Part shown: one piece after another, positions 1 to 6,533 of the stretch
How positions within the stretch are numbered: position 1 is the stretch's first letter
Layout: each line of letters opens with the position of its first letter
Source of the DNA: Nitrosomonas sp.
GTDB lineage: Bacteria > Pseudomonadota > Gammaproteobacteria > Burkholderiales > Nitrosomonadaceae
Direction of reading: 5' to 3'
Length of the DNA: 10,267 nt
Assembly (NCBI GenBank): GCA_021774205.1
Contig: JAJFJI010000146.1
Coordinates: 1-10,267, forward strand
Position numbers and translations under genes: made by a program
The notes under the pieces: model-generated
Databases searched by the model: none
Told to the model about the DNA's origin: nothing
The model's input: the letters and a program-made list of their open reading frames with translations, nothing else

Positions 1-102
1 CAGCTTTCTATAACTGTGGATCAACAAGCGAGTACGCCTTCAATTTGATATTTACGGATACAGTTAGCTTTTCAGTGTTACTGGCAAGGTAGATCTCGCA
101 GG

Positions 103-221
103 CAATGATTATTCCATTGCTAAGAAACCTAACCCAGCCAGTGGCGCTAAAAATAACCCGCAGGGCATTCACAAGATATTCCGTCACTTCGTTGCAGCAC
201 TTGACAATGGAATAACCATTG
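103..221. repeat. Pair of inverted CAATGG/CCATTG palindromes
   Basis: Bases 103-119 and 205-221 are reverse complements of each other at 16 of 17 positions. Similarity continues a few bases outward on both sides. Each copy is itself dyad-symmetric. The right copy has perfect 8-base arms, GACAATGG (203-210) and CCATTGTC (216-223), around AATAA. The left copy has CAATG/CATTG arms around a 7-base centre. Two symmetric sites about 102 bases apart look like a pair of operators for a dimeric regulator, or like remnants of a mobile repeat. The pairing is directly visible; the role is inference. Confidence 0.55.
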
Positions 222-530
222 TCTGTTTTCTGTGTCTTGTATCGTCACATCTTGTAAACGCTGTATCAACAAATATCACGTTGAAGTAAGTACTAGCCAT
301 CAGAAGGTAAACACTACATGTTATATATAGCTATTATTTACAATGAATAAATGCAATGACGCAGGTTAGTTTATCACTGCAAATATGCCGCAAAGTTAAA
401 AGCGTAATCGCTACAAGTGTTATAATCGACCATTGATTAATGCGCGCTTATTAAATTTTGATATCCGCTTGCTAGCGGGTTAAATAAGCGAATTGGTAAA
501 GACACTAAACCCTAATTTAGTTATAACATG

Positions 531-559
531 TTGATTTAAAGCATTTATACGGAATATAT
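531..559 (+). promoter_or_regulatory. Possible sigma-70 promoter of mcl
   Basis: A TTGATT hexamer (531-536) lies 17 bases before ATATAT (554-559). A transcript from here would start near 566 and carry a leader of about 20 bases with GGAGA at 576-580, four bases before the mcl ATG. The -10 match is weak and the region is AT-rich, so this is tentative. Confidence 0.3.
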
Positions 560-584
560 CGTATTATTAATTTCTGGAGAAAAA

Positions 585-1532
585 ATGAGTCACACACTAT
601 ACGAAACAAACGTTCAACGGGTGCAACGCTGTGAATTGGCGGTTCCTGGTTCCAGCCCTGAAATGTTTGAGAAAGCCCTGAATAGTGGCGTAGACTTTGT
701 TTTTCTTGACCTTGAAGATGCGGTAGCGCCTGATGACAAAATACAAGCACGTAAGAACGTCATACAAGCGATTAATGACTTAGATTGGAAAGAAAATGGC
801 ATAACGGTTTCTGTGCGAATTAATGGCCTTGATACGCAATATATGGTTCGTGATGTTGTCGATTTGATCGAACAAGCCGGTCAAAAGCTTGACATCATTC
901 TAATACCTAAAGTAGGCGTATATTCAGATGTTTACATGGTTGAGGCAATGGTCAATCAACTGGAAATGCAGCAAGGACTGAAAAACAAAATCGGGCTAGA
1001 AGCTTTAATAGAAACCGCGCTTGGTATGGCAAATGTTGAAGACATTGCCCGCAATGGTGCATCCGGTCGTCTTGAAGCCTTACATTTTGGGGTAGCGGAT
1101 TATGCGGCAAGTAATCGCGCCAGGACTACGAATATCGGTGGCCTTAATCCTGATTATCCTGGTGATCAATGGCATGCCGCCATTAGCCGTATGACCGTTG
1201 CTTGCCGGGCTTATGGGCTACGACCAATCGATGGCCCGTTTGGCGACATCAAAGACCCTGAAGGGTATAAACTCGCCGCTAAACGAGCCGCTGCACTGGG
1301 TTGCGAAGGAAAATGGGCAATTCACCCATCACAAATTTCACTGGCAAATGAAGTTTTTACGCCACCGGCTGCTGAAGTTGAAAAGGCTAAGCGTATTCTG
1401 GCAGCGATGAAAGAAGCTGCTGCACAAGGAAAAGGTGCTGCTGCACTGGATGGTAGGTTAATTGATGCTGCATCAGAAAGAATGGCAAATAATGTGGTGA
1501 AAATTGCTGAGGCGATTGCTGCTAAAAAATAA
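585..1532 (+). CDS. mcl: L-malyl-CoA lyase (HpcH/HpaI aldolase, CitE-like)
   Basis: This 315-residue cytoplasmic enzyme should cleave (S)-malyl-CoA to acetyl-CoA and glyoxylate, reversibly and with Mg2+. It follows the Methylobacterium MclA sequence, as I remember it, almost end to end: SELAVPGS-like start (16-23), FLDLEDAVAPDDK (40-52), RINGLD (78-83), IPKVG (107-111), LIETALGMANVE (141-152), FGVADYAAS (168-176), RAYGLRPIDGPFGD (208-221), GKWAIHPSQI (242-251) and LDGRLID (288-294). Arg78, Glu143 and Asp172 match the substrate- and metal-binding residues of the family. The segment between the NPDY and CRAYG motifs is about 15 residues shorter than in Methylobacterium. The ATG has a good GGAGA site four bases upstream. 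The gene ends in its own terminator, so it is probably a separate unit from mtkAB, whose product is its substrate. Citrate lyase beta subunit is less likely given the full-length MclA match and the neighbours. Confidence 0.9.
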   Translation: MSHTLYETNVQRVQRCELAVPGSSPEMFEKALNSGVDFVFLDLEDAVAPDDKIQARKNVIQAINDLDWKENGITVSVRINGLDTQYMVRDVVDLIEQAGQKLDIILIPKVGVYSDVYMVEAMVNQLEMQQGLKNKIGLEALIETALGMANVEDIARNGASGRLEALHFGVADYAASNRARTTNIGGLNPDYPGDQWHAAISRMTVACRAYGLRPIDGPFGDIKDPEGYKLAAKRAAALGCEGKWAIHPSQISLANEVFTPPAAEVEKAKRILAAMKEAAAQGKGAAALDGRLIDAASERMANNVVKIAEAIAAKK

Positions 1533-1544
1533 CAACTAATATCG

Positions 1545-1573
1545 AAAGGCCGCGGTTAGCGGCCTTTTCTTTT
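1545..1573 (+). terminator. Intrinsic terminator after mcl
   Basis: A perfect 9-base-pair stem, AAAGGCCGC (1545-1553) with GCGGCCTTT (1559-1567), closes a 5-base loop. It runs into a T-rich tail at 1565-1573. It sits 12 bases after the mcl stop codon and should end most mcl transcripts before mtkA. Confidence 0.92.
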
Positions 1574-1662
1574 GTGGGTATCCAATTTAGGCGAATAAGA
1601 CCGCGTGTCATTGATGAAGCAGGTTGACCAGGACGCTGAAACCGCAAAAAAACCACAAATAT

Positions 1663-1683
1663 TGATAGCTATTCTGATAGCTA
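1663..1683. repeat. Tandem TGATAGCTA repeat, candidate activator site
   Basis: The 9-base word TGATAGCTA occurs at 1663-1671 and again at 1675-1683, with a 12-base period close to one helical turn. Each copy contains the palindrome TAGCTA. The repeat lies about 35-55 bases before a TATAAA box at 1718-1723, where an activator would be expected to bind. A related ATAGCTATT word occurs once upstream of mcl at 327-335. The repeat is visible; a regulatory role is inferred. Confidence 0.45.
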
Positions 1684-1694
1684 CCGTTTAGCAC

Positions 1695-1723
1695 TAAAAC
1701 AAAAAAACACGTGCAGTTATAAA
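1695..1723 (+). promoter_or_regulatory. Possible mtkAB promoter
   Basis: TATAAA at 1718-1723 is a good -10 element. Seventeen bases upstream only TAAAAC (1695-1700) stands where a -35 element would be, which is a poor match and suggests dependence on an activator. Transcription would start near 1730, about 60 bases before mtkA and downstream of the mcl terminator. Confidence 0.35.
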
Positions 1724-1789
1724 ACCAAGCGTCGTGTCGCTAAATAACTGTATTTATCAAAAATTTCGGTAATTTATGAGGAAAGTACG

Positions 1790-2962
1790 TTGAATATTCA
1801 TGAATATCAAGCGAAAGAAATTTTGACGGGATTTGGCGTCAAAATCGCTGAAGGGGGGTTGGCTTACAGTGTCGAAGAAGCGGTACAGCGTGCCAGGGAA
1901 ATTGACGGTGATACCTGGGTAGTCAAAGCGCAGATTCACTCAGGCGCACGCGGTAAAGCGGGTGGTATTAAAGTCTGCAAATCACACACAGAAGTTGAAA
2001 AGGCTGCTGAAGCGTTATTAGGCAATAAATTAGTTACCCATCAAACTGGGCCAAATGGCAAAATGTGCACAAGGCTATACATTGAAGCGGGTTCAAAAAT
2101 TGCAAAAGAACTGTATCTGTCATTTTTAATCGACCGAAGCACTGAACGGGTCATTATGATTGGTTCAGCTCAGGGTGGCATGGAAATTGAGACACTCGCC
2201 AAAACAGATCCGGATGCAATTCAAAAAATCTATATAGAACCCGCAGTTGGGCTCCAAGATTTCCAAGCCCGAAAAATGGCATTTGCACTGAATCTTGACA
2301 CATCAGTATTGAATAATGCGGTTAAAACAATCAAAGGCTGTTATCGCGCACTACGCGATCTTGACGCCAATACTGTAGAAATCAATCCATTGGTAATAAC
2401 TGAAAATAATGAATTAATAGCGCTGGACGCAAAAATGGATTTTGATGAAAATGCGCTGTTTCGTCGCCATAAAATTGCAGAATTGCGTGACAAATCCCAA
2501 GTCGATTCCAGAGAAGTCGCAGCAGCTGAATCTGGCTTAAGCTATGTTGGCCTGGATGGCGATATTGGCTGCATGATTAATGGTGCTGGACTAGCCATGG
2601 CGACCATGGACATGATTAAGCTGGCGGGTGGAGAGCCGGCTAATTTCCTCGATGTGGGTGGTGGCGCCTCGGCGGAACGAACTGAAAAAGCTTTTCGTCT
2701 GGTACTCGCTGATAAAGGTGTAAAAGCGATGCTCGTTAACATTTTCGCCGGTATCAATCGCTGTGATTGGATTGCGGAAGGTGTTGTGCACGCAGTAAAA
2801 AATATTGATATGACAGTTCCATTGGTGGTGCGCCTATCTGGTACCAACGTTGAGGAGGGGCGCCGAATTATTGCTGAAAGTGGTTTGCCAATCATCACAG
2901 CGGATACATTGGCAGATGCGGCCGAGAAAGTTGTGCAAGCCCGCAATGAAATGGCTGCGTAG
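1790..2962 (+). CDS. mtkA: Malate-CoA ligase (malate thiokinase) beta subunit
   Basis: With MtkB this forms malyl-CoA from malate, CoA and ATP. The 390-residue protein has the succinyl-CoA synthetase beta layout: an ATP-grasp domain (about 1-220, with KAQIHSGARGKAGGIK at 46-61, EINPLV at 197-202 and LDAKMDFDENALFRR at 212-226) and a CoA-ligase domain (about 250-385, with GDIGCMINGAGLAMATMDMI at 257-276 and FLDVGGGA at 286-293). NIFAGINRCDWIAEGV (317-332) follows Methylobacterium MtkA, whereas E. coli SucC has NIFGGIVRCDLIADGI as I recall it. This, plus the adjacent mcl, argues for malate over succinate. The start is TTG: the family's N-terminus MNIHEYQAKE begins exactly there and GAGGAAA (1778-1784) precedes it at normal distance. 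No in-frame ATG fits. The gene leads a two-gene unit with mtkB, 19 bases downstream. Confidence 0.88.
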   Translation: MNIHEYQAKEILTGFGVKIAEGGLAYSVEEAVQRAREIDGDTWVVKAQIHSGARGKAGGIKVCKSHTEVEKAAEALLGNKLVTHQTGPNGKMCTRLYIEAGSKIAKELYLSFLIDRSTERVIMIGSAQGGMEIETLAKTDPDAIQKIYIEPAVGLQDFQARKMAFALNLDTSVLNNAVKTIKGCYRALRDLDANTVEINPLVITENNELIALDAKMDFDENALFRRHKIAELRDKSQVDSREVAAAESGLSYVGLDGDIGCMINGAGLAMATMDMIKLAGGEPANFLDVGGGASAERTEKAFRLVLADKGVKAMLVNIFAGINRCDWIAEGVVHAVKNIDMTVPLVVRLSGTNVEEGRRIIAESGLPIITADTLADAAEKVVQARNEMAA

Positions 2963-2981
2963 ATAAGCAAGGGAGATTAAA

Positions 2982-3869
2982 GTGGCAACATTGATTGACG
3001 AAAATACACGTATTATAGTTCAAGGATTTACTGGGAAAATTGGCACATTTCATGCACAGGAAATGATGGAATATGGCTCCAAGGTTGTCGGTGGTGTCAC
3101 ACCTGGCAAGGGCGGTCAAAAGCACCTGAATTTACCCGTTTTTAATACCGTGAAGGAAGCAGTACAGAAAGTGGGCGCAGAAGCCAGCATTATTTTTGTT
3201 CCACCCGCTTTTGCAGCGGATTCAATTATGGAAGCGGCCGATGCAGGAATAAAATATTGTGTTGCGATTACCGACGGCATTCCAACTCAGGATATGATGA
3301 CCGTCAAGAATTTTTTACGTCGTTTCCCCAGAAAAGAAAGAATGATGCTAACCGGACCCAATTGTTCCGGCACTATTAGCCCGGGTAGAGCGATGCTAGG
3401 GATAATGCCCGGCCATATATACATTCCGGGCAATGTCGGTGTTGTCGGTCGATCCGGCACCTTGGGCTATGAGGCTGCCGATCAAATGCGGTTACTTGGT
3501 ATTGGCATTACAACCTCGGTCGGGATTGGTGGCGACCCAATTATCGGCAGCTCGCACCGCGATGTACTGGAAAAACTAGAACAAGATTCAGAAACAAAAG
3601 TCGCACTCATGATCGGTGAAATTGGTGGCCCACAGGAAGTGGAAGCCGGAAAATTTGCTAAAGAGAATATGAACAAACCACTGATTGCCTATATTGCTGG
3701 TTTAACGGCGCCTGAAGGTCGGCGCATGGGACATGCCGGCGCAATTATTTCTTCAGTAGGTGAAAGTGCTGCAGAAAAAGTGGCTACGCTACAAGATCTG
3801 GGCGTTACAATTTGTCCAACCCCTTCCATGATGGGAAAAACAGTGGCAGAAGTATTAGCCAGAATGTAA
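2982..3869 (+). CDS. mtkB: Malate-CoA ligase (malate thiokinase) alpha subunit
   Basis: This 295-residue partner of MtkA carries the CoA-binding and phosphohistidine half of the ligase. The N-terminal Rossmann-type domain includes IIVQGFTGKIGTFHAQEM (11-28) and GGVTPGKGG (37-45). The central part has GPNCSG (125-130), MLGIMPGHIYIPG (138-150) and RSGTLGYEA (157-165). The C-terminal domain has IGEIGGPQE (211-219) and RRMGHAGAI (247-255), where His251 should be the phosphorylated histidine. FLRRFPRKER (111-120) and LGIMPGHIY fit Methylobacterium MtkB as I remember it and differ from E. coli SucD. Length equals that of family members. The start is GTG, with GGGAGA (2971-2976) in the right place. 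It is co-transcribed with mtkA. A ppc gene, common beside mtkAB in methylotrophs, does not follow; the next gene is convergent. Confidence 0.88.
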   Translation: MATLIDENTRIIVQGFTGKIGTFHAQEMMEYGSKVVGGVTPGKGGQKHLNLPVFNTVKEAVQKVGAEASIIFVPPAFAADSIMEAADAGIKYCVAITDGIPTQDMMTVKNFLRRFPRKERMMLTGPNCSGTISPGRAMLGIMPGHIYIPGNVGVVGRSGTLGYEAADQMRLLGIGITTSVGIGGDPIIGSSHRDVLEKLEQDSETKVALMIGEIGGPQEVEAGKFAKENMNKPLIAYIAGLTAPEGRRMGHAGAIISSVGESAAEKVATLQDLGVTICPTPSMMGKTVAEVLARM

Positions 3870-3887
3870 CCACAATTAATTATTCCA

Positions 3888-3947
3888 GATCGCTGCTGTA
3901 TAAAATAGCCAATAGAAGTATAACTACAAAAACAAACAGTAGCGATC
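3888..3947. repeat. Long-armed inverted repeat between convergent genes
   Basis: GATCGCTGCTGT (3888-3899) pairs with ACAGTAGCGATC (3936-3947). All 12 positions can pair, one as G-T, around a 36-base centre. It fills the 89-base gap between the mtkB stop and the end of pncC. No T-run follows on either strand, so it is not a classic intrinsic terminator. It may mark a transcript end or protect 3' ends from both sides. Confidence 0.5.
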
Positions 3948-3958
3948 AAAGTCAAAGA

Positions 3959-4468
3959 TTATGCCAATGCAGGGGGAATTTCATGCAACAGATTGATTAC
4001 ACCCTGCAATGCAATGGAAACGGACTGGTGACGGATTGTTTCACGATCACCCTTTAAAAACTGAGTCTCACTACGTGCTAAGCCTTCTTTCATGACCCAT
4101 GCGAAGCATACCGTCCCCACTGGCTTTGTTTCCGTGCCGCCATCCGGACCAGCAATACCGGTAATAGATACGCCAACCTGCGCATGACTGTTGGTTACTG
4201 CCCCCGTTGCCATCTCATAAGCTGTTTGTGCCGACACCGCCCCGAATTGTTCTAACGTGCTGTAACGTACGCCCAACATTTCCTGCTTGGAAATATTACT
4301 GTATGTAATAAAACCACGCTCGTACCACGTGGAACTACCAGCTACCGTTGTGACAACCTGGCCTAACCAGCCACCGGTACAGGACTCTGCGCTAACCAGC
4401 ATTAGTCCGTGTTGCGATAGTAATATCCCTGTTTGTTTAGCTAGGCGTGTGAACATGAGATCATCCAT
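3959..4468 (-). CDS. pncC: Nicotinamide-nucleotide amidase (CinA C-terminal family)
   Basis: This 169-residue cytoplasmic protein should deamidate nicotinamide mononucleotide to nicotinate mononucleotide in NAD recycling. It consists only of the CinA C-terminal domain, as in E. coli PncC, without the N-terminal MoaB-like part of long CinA proteins. Diagnostic motifs are SAESCTGG (26-33, with Ser29 as likely nucleophile), FITYSNISKQEMLGV (53-67, with Lys61 the expected catalytic lysine), GAVSAQTA (76-83), SITGIAGPDGG (101-111) and KPVGTV (115-120). It is the last gene of the rib-nusB-thiL-pgpA run, 41 bases after pgpA. The ATG is preceded by a strong AAAGGAGAT site, but about 12 bases away, longer than usual. 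The gene converges on mtkB, with no obvious intrinsic terminator downstream. Confidence 0.9.
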   Translation of the reverse strand: MDDLMFTRLAKQTGILLSQHGLMLVSAESCTGGWLGQVVTTVAGSSTWYERGFITYSNISKQEMLGVRYSTLEQFGAVSAQTAYEMATGAVTNSHAQVGVSITGIAGPDGGTETKPVGTVCFAWVMKEGLARSETQFLKGDRETIRHQSVSIALQGVINLLHEIPPALA

Positions 4469-4509
4469 AGAAATTTGGTATCTCCTTTCGGGGCAATCGC
4501 TCTAAAAAA

Positions 4510-5055
4510 TTAGACGTATCCCCCTGAGAGCACGATTGCTTTCCATCCAGCCAGGCAAAGCAACGTGAAAAAAGCTGCGATCAGGTCATCAAACATGACG
4601 CCGAATCCGCCACGAAGCTTGTTGTCGTAATATCTAATTGGTTGTGGTTTAGTGATGTCAAACAGACGAAACAGAAGAAAAGCCGCTACCTGCCAAGTCC
4701 AGTCATCAGGTATAAAATATAGCACCAAAAGAAATGCGACAATCTCATCCCACACCATGCCGCCATGATCGTGGGCACCAAGCGCTTTTCCAGTGATTCC
4801 ACAGGCCCAGATACCAATGATGAACAAAATATCAATGATTACTAGAAAATGAATTGGATCCAGGTAATCATTCAATAACCAGTATAGGGGAAATGCAACC
4901 AGCGTACCAACCGTGCCCGGCGCGATAGGACTTAACCCTGCGCCACCGCCGAAAGCAATGAAATGAGAAATATGGCGCCATACAAACTTGAAATTAGGGC
5001 GTGGTAGCGGCGGCTTGATGTCTTGATTATGGATATCAGGTGCGGAAATGGTCAT
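4510..5055 (-). CDS. pgpA: Phosphatidylglycerophosphatase A
   Basis: This inner-membrane lipid phosphatase removes phosphate from phosphatidylglycerol phosphate, the last step of phosphatidylglycerol synthesis. The 181-residue protein shows the PgpA signature blocks: FGGGAGLSPIAPGTVGTL (35-52), GKALGAHDHGGMVWDEIVAF (89-108), FRLFDITKPQPI (129-140) and GGFGVMFDDLIAA (149-161). The acidic clusters WDE and FDD are the expected metal and phosphate site residues. Hydrophobic stretches around 52-62, 69-87, 104-115 and 158-176 fit several membrane segments. A proline-rich tail of about 25 residues precedes the conserved core. Its start lies inside the end of thiL (20-base overlap), which implies translational coupling. 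The ThiL-PgpA pairing is common in proteobacteria. Confidence 0.93.
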   Translation of the reverse strand: MTISAPDIHNQDIKPPLPRPNFKFVWRHISHFIAFGGGAGLSPIAPGTVGTLVAFPLYWLLNDYLDPIHFLVIIDILFIIGIWACGITGKALGAHDHGGMVWDEIVAFLLVLYFIPDDWTWQVAAFLLFRLFDITKPQPIRYYDNKLRGGFGVMFDDLIAAFFTLLCLAGWKAIVLSGGYV

Positions 5056-6007
5056 ATCCTCTTGTCTCTAGCGTTATCGCTGTACCGTTCGAATTCAGAA
5101 CAGTAAGGCCTTTTCCTTGGGTAATTTTTCCGATACGGGTTAATGGAATGGCTAATTTAAGCGAAAGTTCCTCAATTTCTTTTTGATTCCTTACGGACGC
5201 CGTAAAACATAACTCATAATCATCCCCGCCTGCAAGTAGACAACTAATCGCTACGGGATGTGATAAATATTTTCTCAAAATACTCGAACAAGAAATTTCG
5301 TTGATATTAATCGTCGCAGACACACTGGAAGATTCCACAATATGCTCCAAATCTGCCATTAATCCATCAGAAATATCAATGGCACTATGGGCCAGATTGA
5401 TTAATCGACGGCCCAATTCAATGCGTGCAATCGGCGCATGCAGTGCGGATAGGCACTGAATTAGCTCGTCCGGATTCAGGTTGATTTGTTGTTGTTCATG
5501 GGCTAGCGCTAATGCGGCATCACCGAGATGTCCGGATATCCAAATATCATCCCCTGGTCTGGCACCGTTGCGCAGCAAAGCTTTCCCCTTTTCTACTTCC
5601 CCGATAACCTGTACGCTAATATTAAGAGGTCCACAAGTCGTATCGCCTCCGATCAGTTCAATCTGATAGGTGTCGGCAAGCTCAAAAAAACCTGCAGAAA
5701 ACTCATCAAGCCATGCTTCGCTTTTTTGAATCAAATTCCTGGGCAGCGTTAGCGCGAGTGTTGCCCAACAGGGATTCGCGCCCATAGCGGCCATATCGGA
5801 AAGATTTACAGCGAGTGCTTTATAACCAAGTTGACGGGGATCCGTATCTGCAAAAAAATGATGGCCAGATACCAGTGTATCCACAGCAATCACCAGTTCT
5901 TTCTCAGCCGTTGTGGAAATCAATGCAGCGTCATCACCGACACCTAACACCGCCTTAGTAACGGGGCGTGTAAAATACTGACGGATAATGTCGAATTCTG
6001 AACACAA
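5036..6007 (-). CDS. thiL: Thiamine-monophosphate kinase
   Basis: ThiL phosphorylates thiamine monophosphate with ATP to thiamine diphosphate, the active cofactor. The 323-residue protein has the PurM-like two-domain fold with all family blocks: SEFDIIRQYF (3-12), GVGDDAA (22-28, Mg/ATP aspartates), VDTLV (42-46), GYKALAVNLSDMAAMGA (61-77), GGDTT (120-124), IDISDGL (210-216), AGGDDYEL (259-266) and GYDHF near the end (317-321). The start is TTG. The frame is closed by a TGA a few codons upstream, no ATG or GTG is available in frame, and TTG puts the conserved EFD motif at its usual place. No good ribosome-binding site is visible, so expression may rely on coupling to nusB, which ends 28 bases upstream. 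I see no TPP riboswitch in that gap. Confidence 0.93.
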   Translation of the reverse strand: MCSEFDIIRQYFTRPVTKAVLGVGDDAALISTTAEKELVIAVDTLVSGHHFFADTDPRQLGYKALAVNLSDMAAMGANPCWATLALTLPRNLIQKSEAWLDEFSAGFFELADTYQIELIGGDTTCGPLNISVQVIGEVEKGKALLRNGARPGDDIWISGHLGDAALALAHEQQQINLNPDELIQCLSALHAPIARIELGRRLINLAHSAIDISDGLMADLEHIVESSSVSATININEISCSSILRKYLSHPVAISCLLAGGDDYELCFTASVRNQKEIEELSLKLAIPLTRIGKITQGKGLTVLNSNGTAITLETRGYDHFRT

Positions 6008-6035
6008 AATGAATGTAGTCTTAAATCATTTGATT

Positions 6036-6533
6036 TTAGACTGTCGGTTTAATTTGTGGCTTGGTTTCAATGGCACGTAACTGAACCGCCAATTTATCCA
6101 ACACGCCGTTTACATATTTATATCCTTCAGTACCACCATAGCTTTTGGCAAGTTCTATTGCCTCATTAATAACCGCGCGATAAGGAATATCAGGAAAATT
6201 GGCTAGCTCGCAAGTACTGATAAGTAAAATGGCATATTCGATCGGGCTTAGTTCTTTTAGGGGGCGGTCTAGACAAGGTTGAATTTGTTCCTCAAGGGTT
6301 TCAATATTACTTAAAACATGGCGCAATAAATTTGAGAAATACTTCCCATCTGCTTTCTGAAATTCATCGGTGTCACGTAATTGAGCTTCAATAAAATCTA
6401 CCGTACCACCGGCCACACGCCATTGATAAATCCCCTGCAGAGCCAATTCACGAGAACAGTGCCGACGACTTTTGCGTCCCACGCCAGATTTTGACCGGGC
6501 GACGGATGGTGTTGCGCGTATATCTGCAGTCAT
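6036..6533 (-). CDS. nusB: Transcription antitermination factor NusB
   Basis: NusB binds boxA RNA with NusE (ribosomal protein S10) and supports antitermination on rRNA operons. The 165-residue all-helical protein has the expected basic RNA-binding start, RRHCSRELALQGIYQW (23-38), then KYFSNLL (64-70), RPLKELSPIEYAILLISTCEL (90-110), DIPYRAVINEAIELAKSYGG (115-134) and the family's terminal block KYVNGVLDKLA (139-149). A basic, Ser-rich extension of about 20 residues precedes the core and a short tail follows. Its ATG overlaps the ribH stop codon (ATGA), with GGAG just upstream inside ribH, so the two are translationally coupled. Linkage of nusB to ribH is widespread in bacteria. Confidence 0.95.
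   Translation of the reverse strand: MTADIRATPSVARSKSGVGRKSRRHCSRELALQGIYQWRVAGGTVDFIEAQLRDTDEFQKADGKYFSNLLRHVLSNIETLEEQIQPCLDRPLKELSPIEYAILLISTCELANFPDIPYRAVINEAIELAKSYGGTEGYKYVNGVLDKLAVQLRAIETKPQIKPTV

Larger units (their letters stand above)
1..584. other. Intergenic region upstream of mcl, no convincing gene
   Basis: I see no supportable gene here. The plus-strand frame between stops at 65-67 and 287-289 is open for 73 codons but has no ATG, GTG or TTG placed to use it and resembles no family I know. The opposite strand also has about 75 open codons over the same stretch, without an ATG. These may be chance frames or remnants of a decayed gene. The stretch does contain two related 17-base near-palindromes (103-119 and 205-221) and further CAATG/CATTG words at 341, 354 and 431. 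A small hairpin (CCGCT at 465-469, AGCGG at 474-478) has no T-run after it. The last 55 bases hold a possible promoter and the ribosome-binding site of mcl. Confidence 0.6.

Noticed and set aside
68..289. Open 73-codon frame on the plus strand (VTGKVDLAGNDYSIAK...) and a similar open frame on the minus strand
   Set aside because: No usable start codon or ribosome-binding site in the plus frame, a stop just upstream, no family resemblance, and both strands open at once. A decayed gene fragment cannot be excluded; a translated search of both frames would decide.
465..478. CCGCT/AGCGG hairpin as a terminator of an upstream gene
   Set aside because: A short 5-base-pair stem, no T-run after it, and no gene identified upstream within the window.
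2542..2970. 142-codon minus-strand frame opposite mtkA
   Set aside because: Antisense shadow of the conserved CoA-ligase domain; the amino-acid composition (Ser/Thr/Pro/Ile-rich) and lack of motifs are typical of such shadows.
1790..3869. Reading the pair as succinyl-CoA synthetase sucCD
   Set aside because: Motifs such as NIFAGINRCDWI in the beta and FLRRFPRKER/LGIMPGHIY in the alpha subunit match malate-CoA ligase rather than E. coli SucCD, and malyl-CoA lyase is next door. An assay of substrate preference would settle it.
3812..4057. Plus-strand frames across the mtkB end and pncC (81 and 72 codons)
   Set aside because: They overlap well-supported genes in other frames and have no recognisable product.
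6008..6035. TPP riboswitch before thiL
   Set aside because: The gap is only 28 bases and thiL lies inside an operon; there is no room for a THI element.
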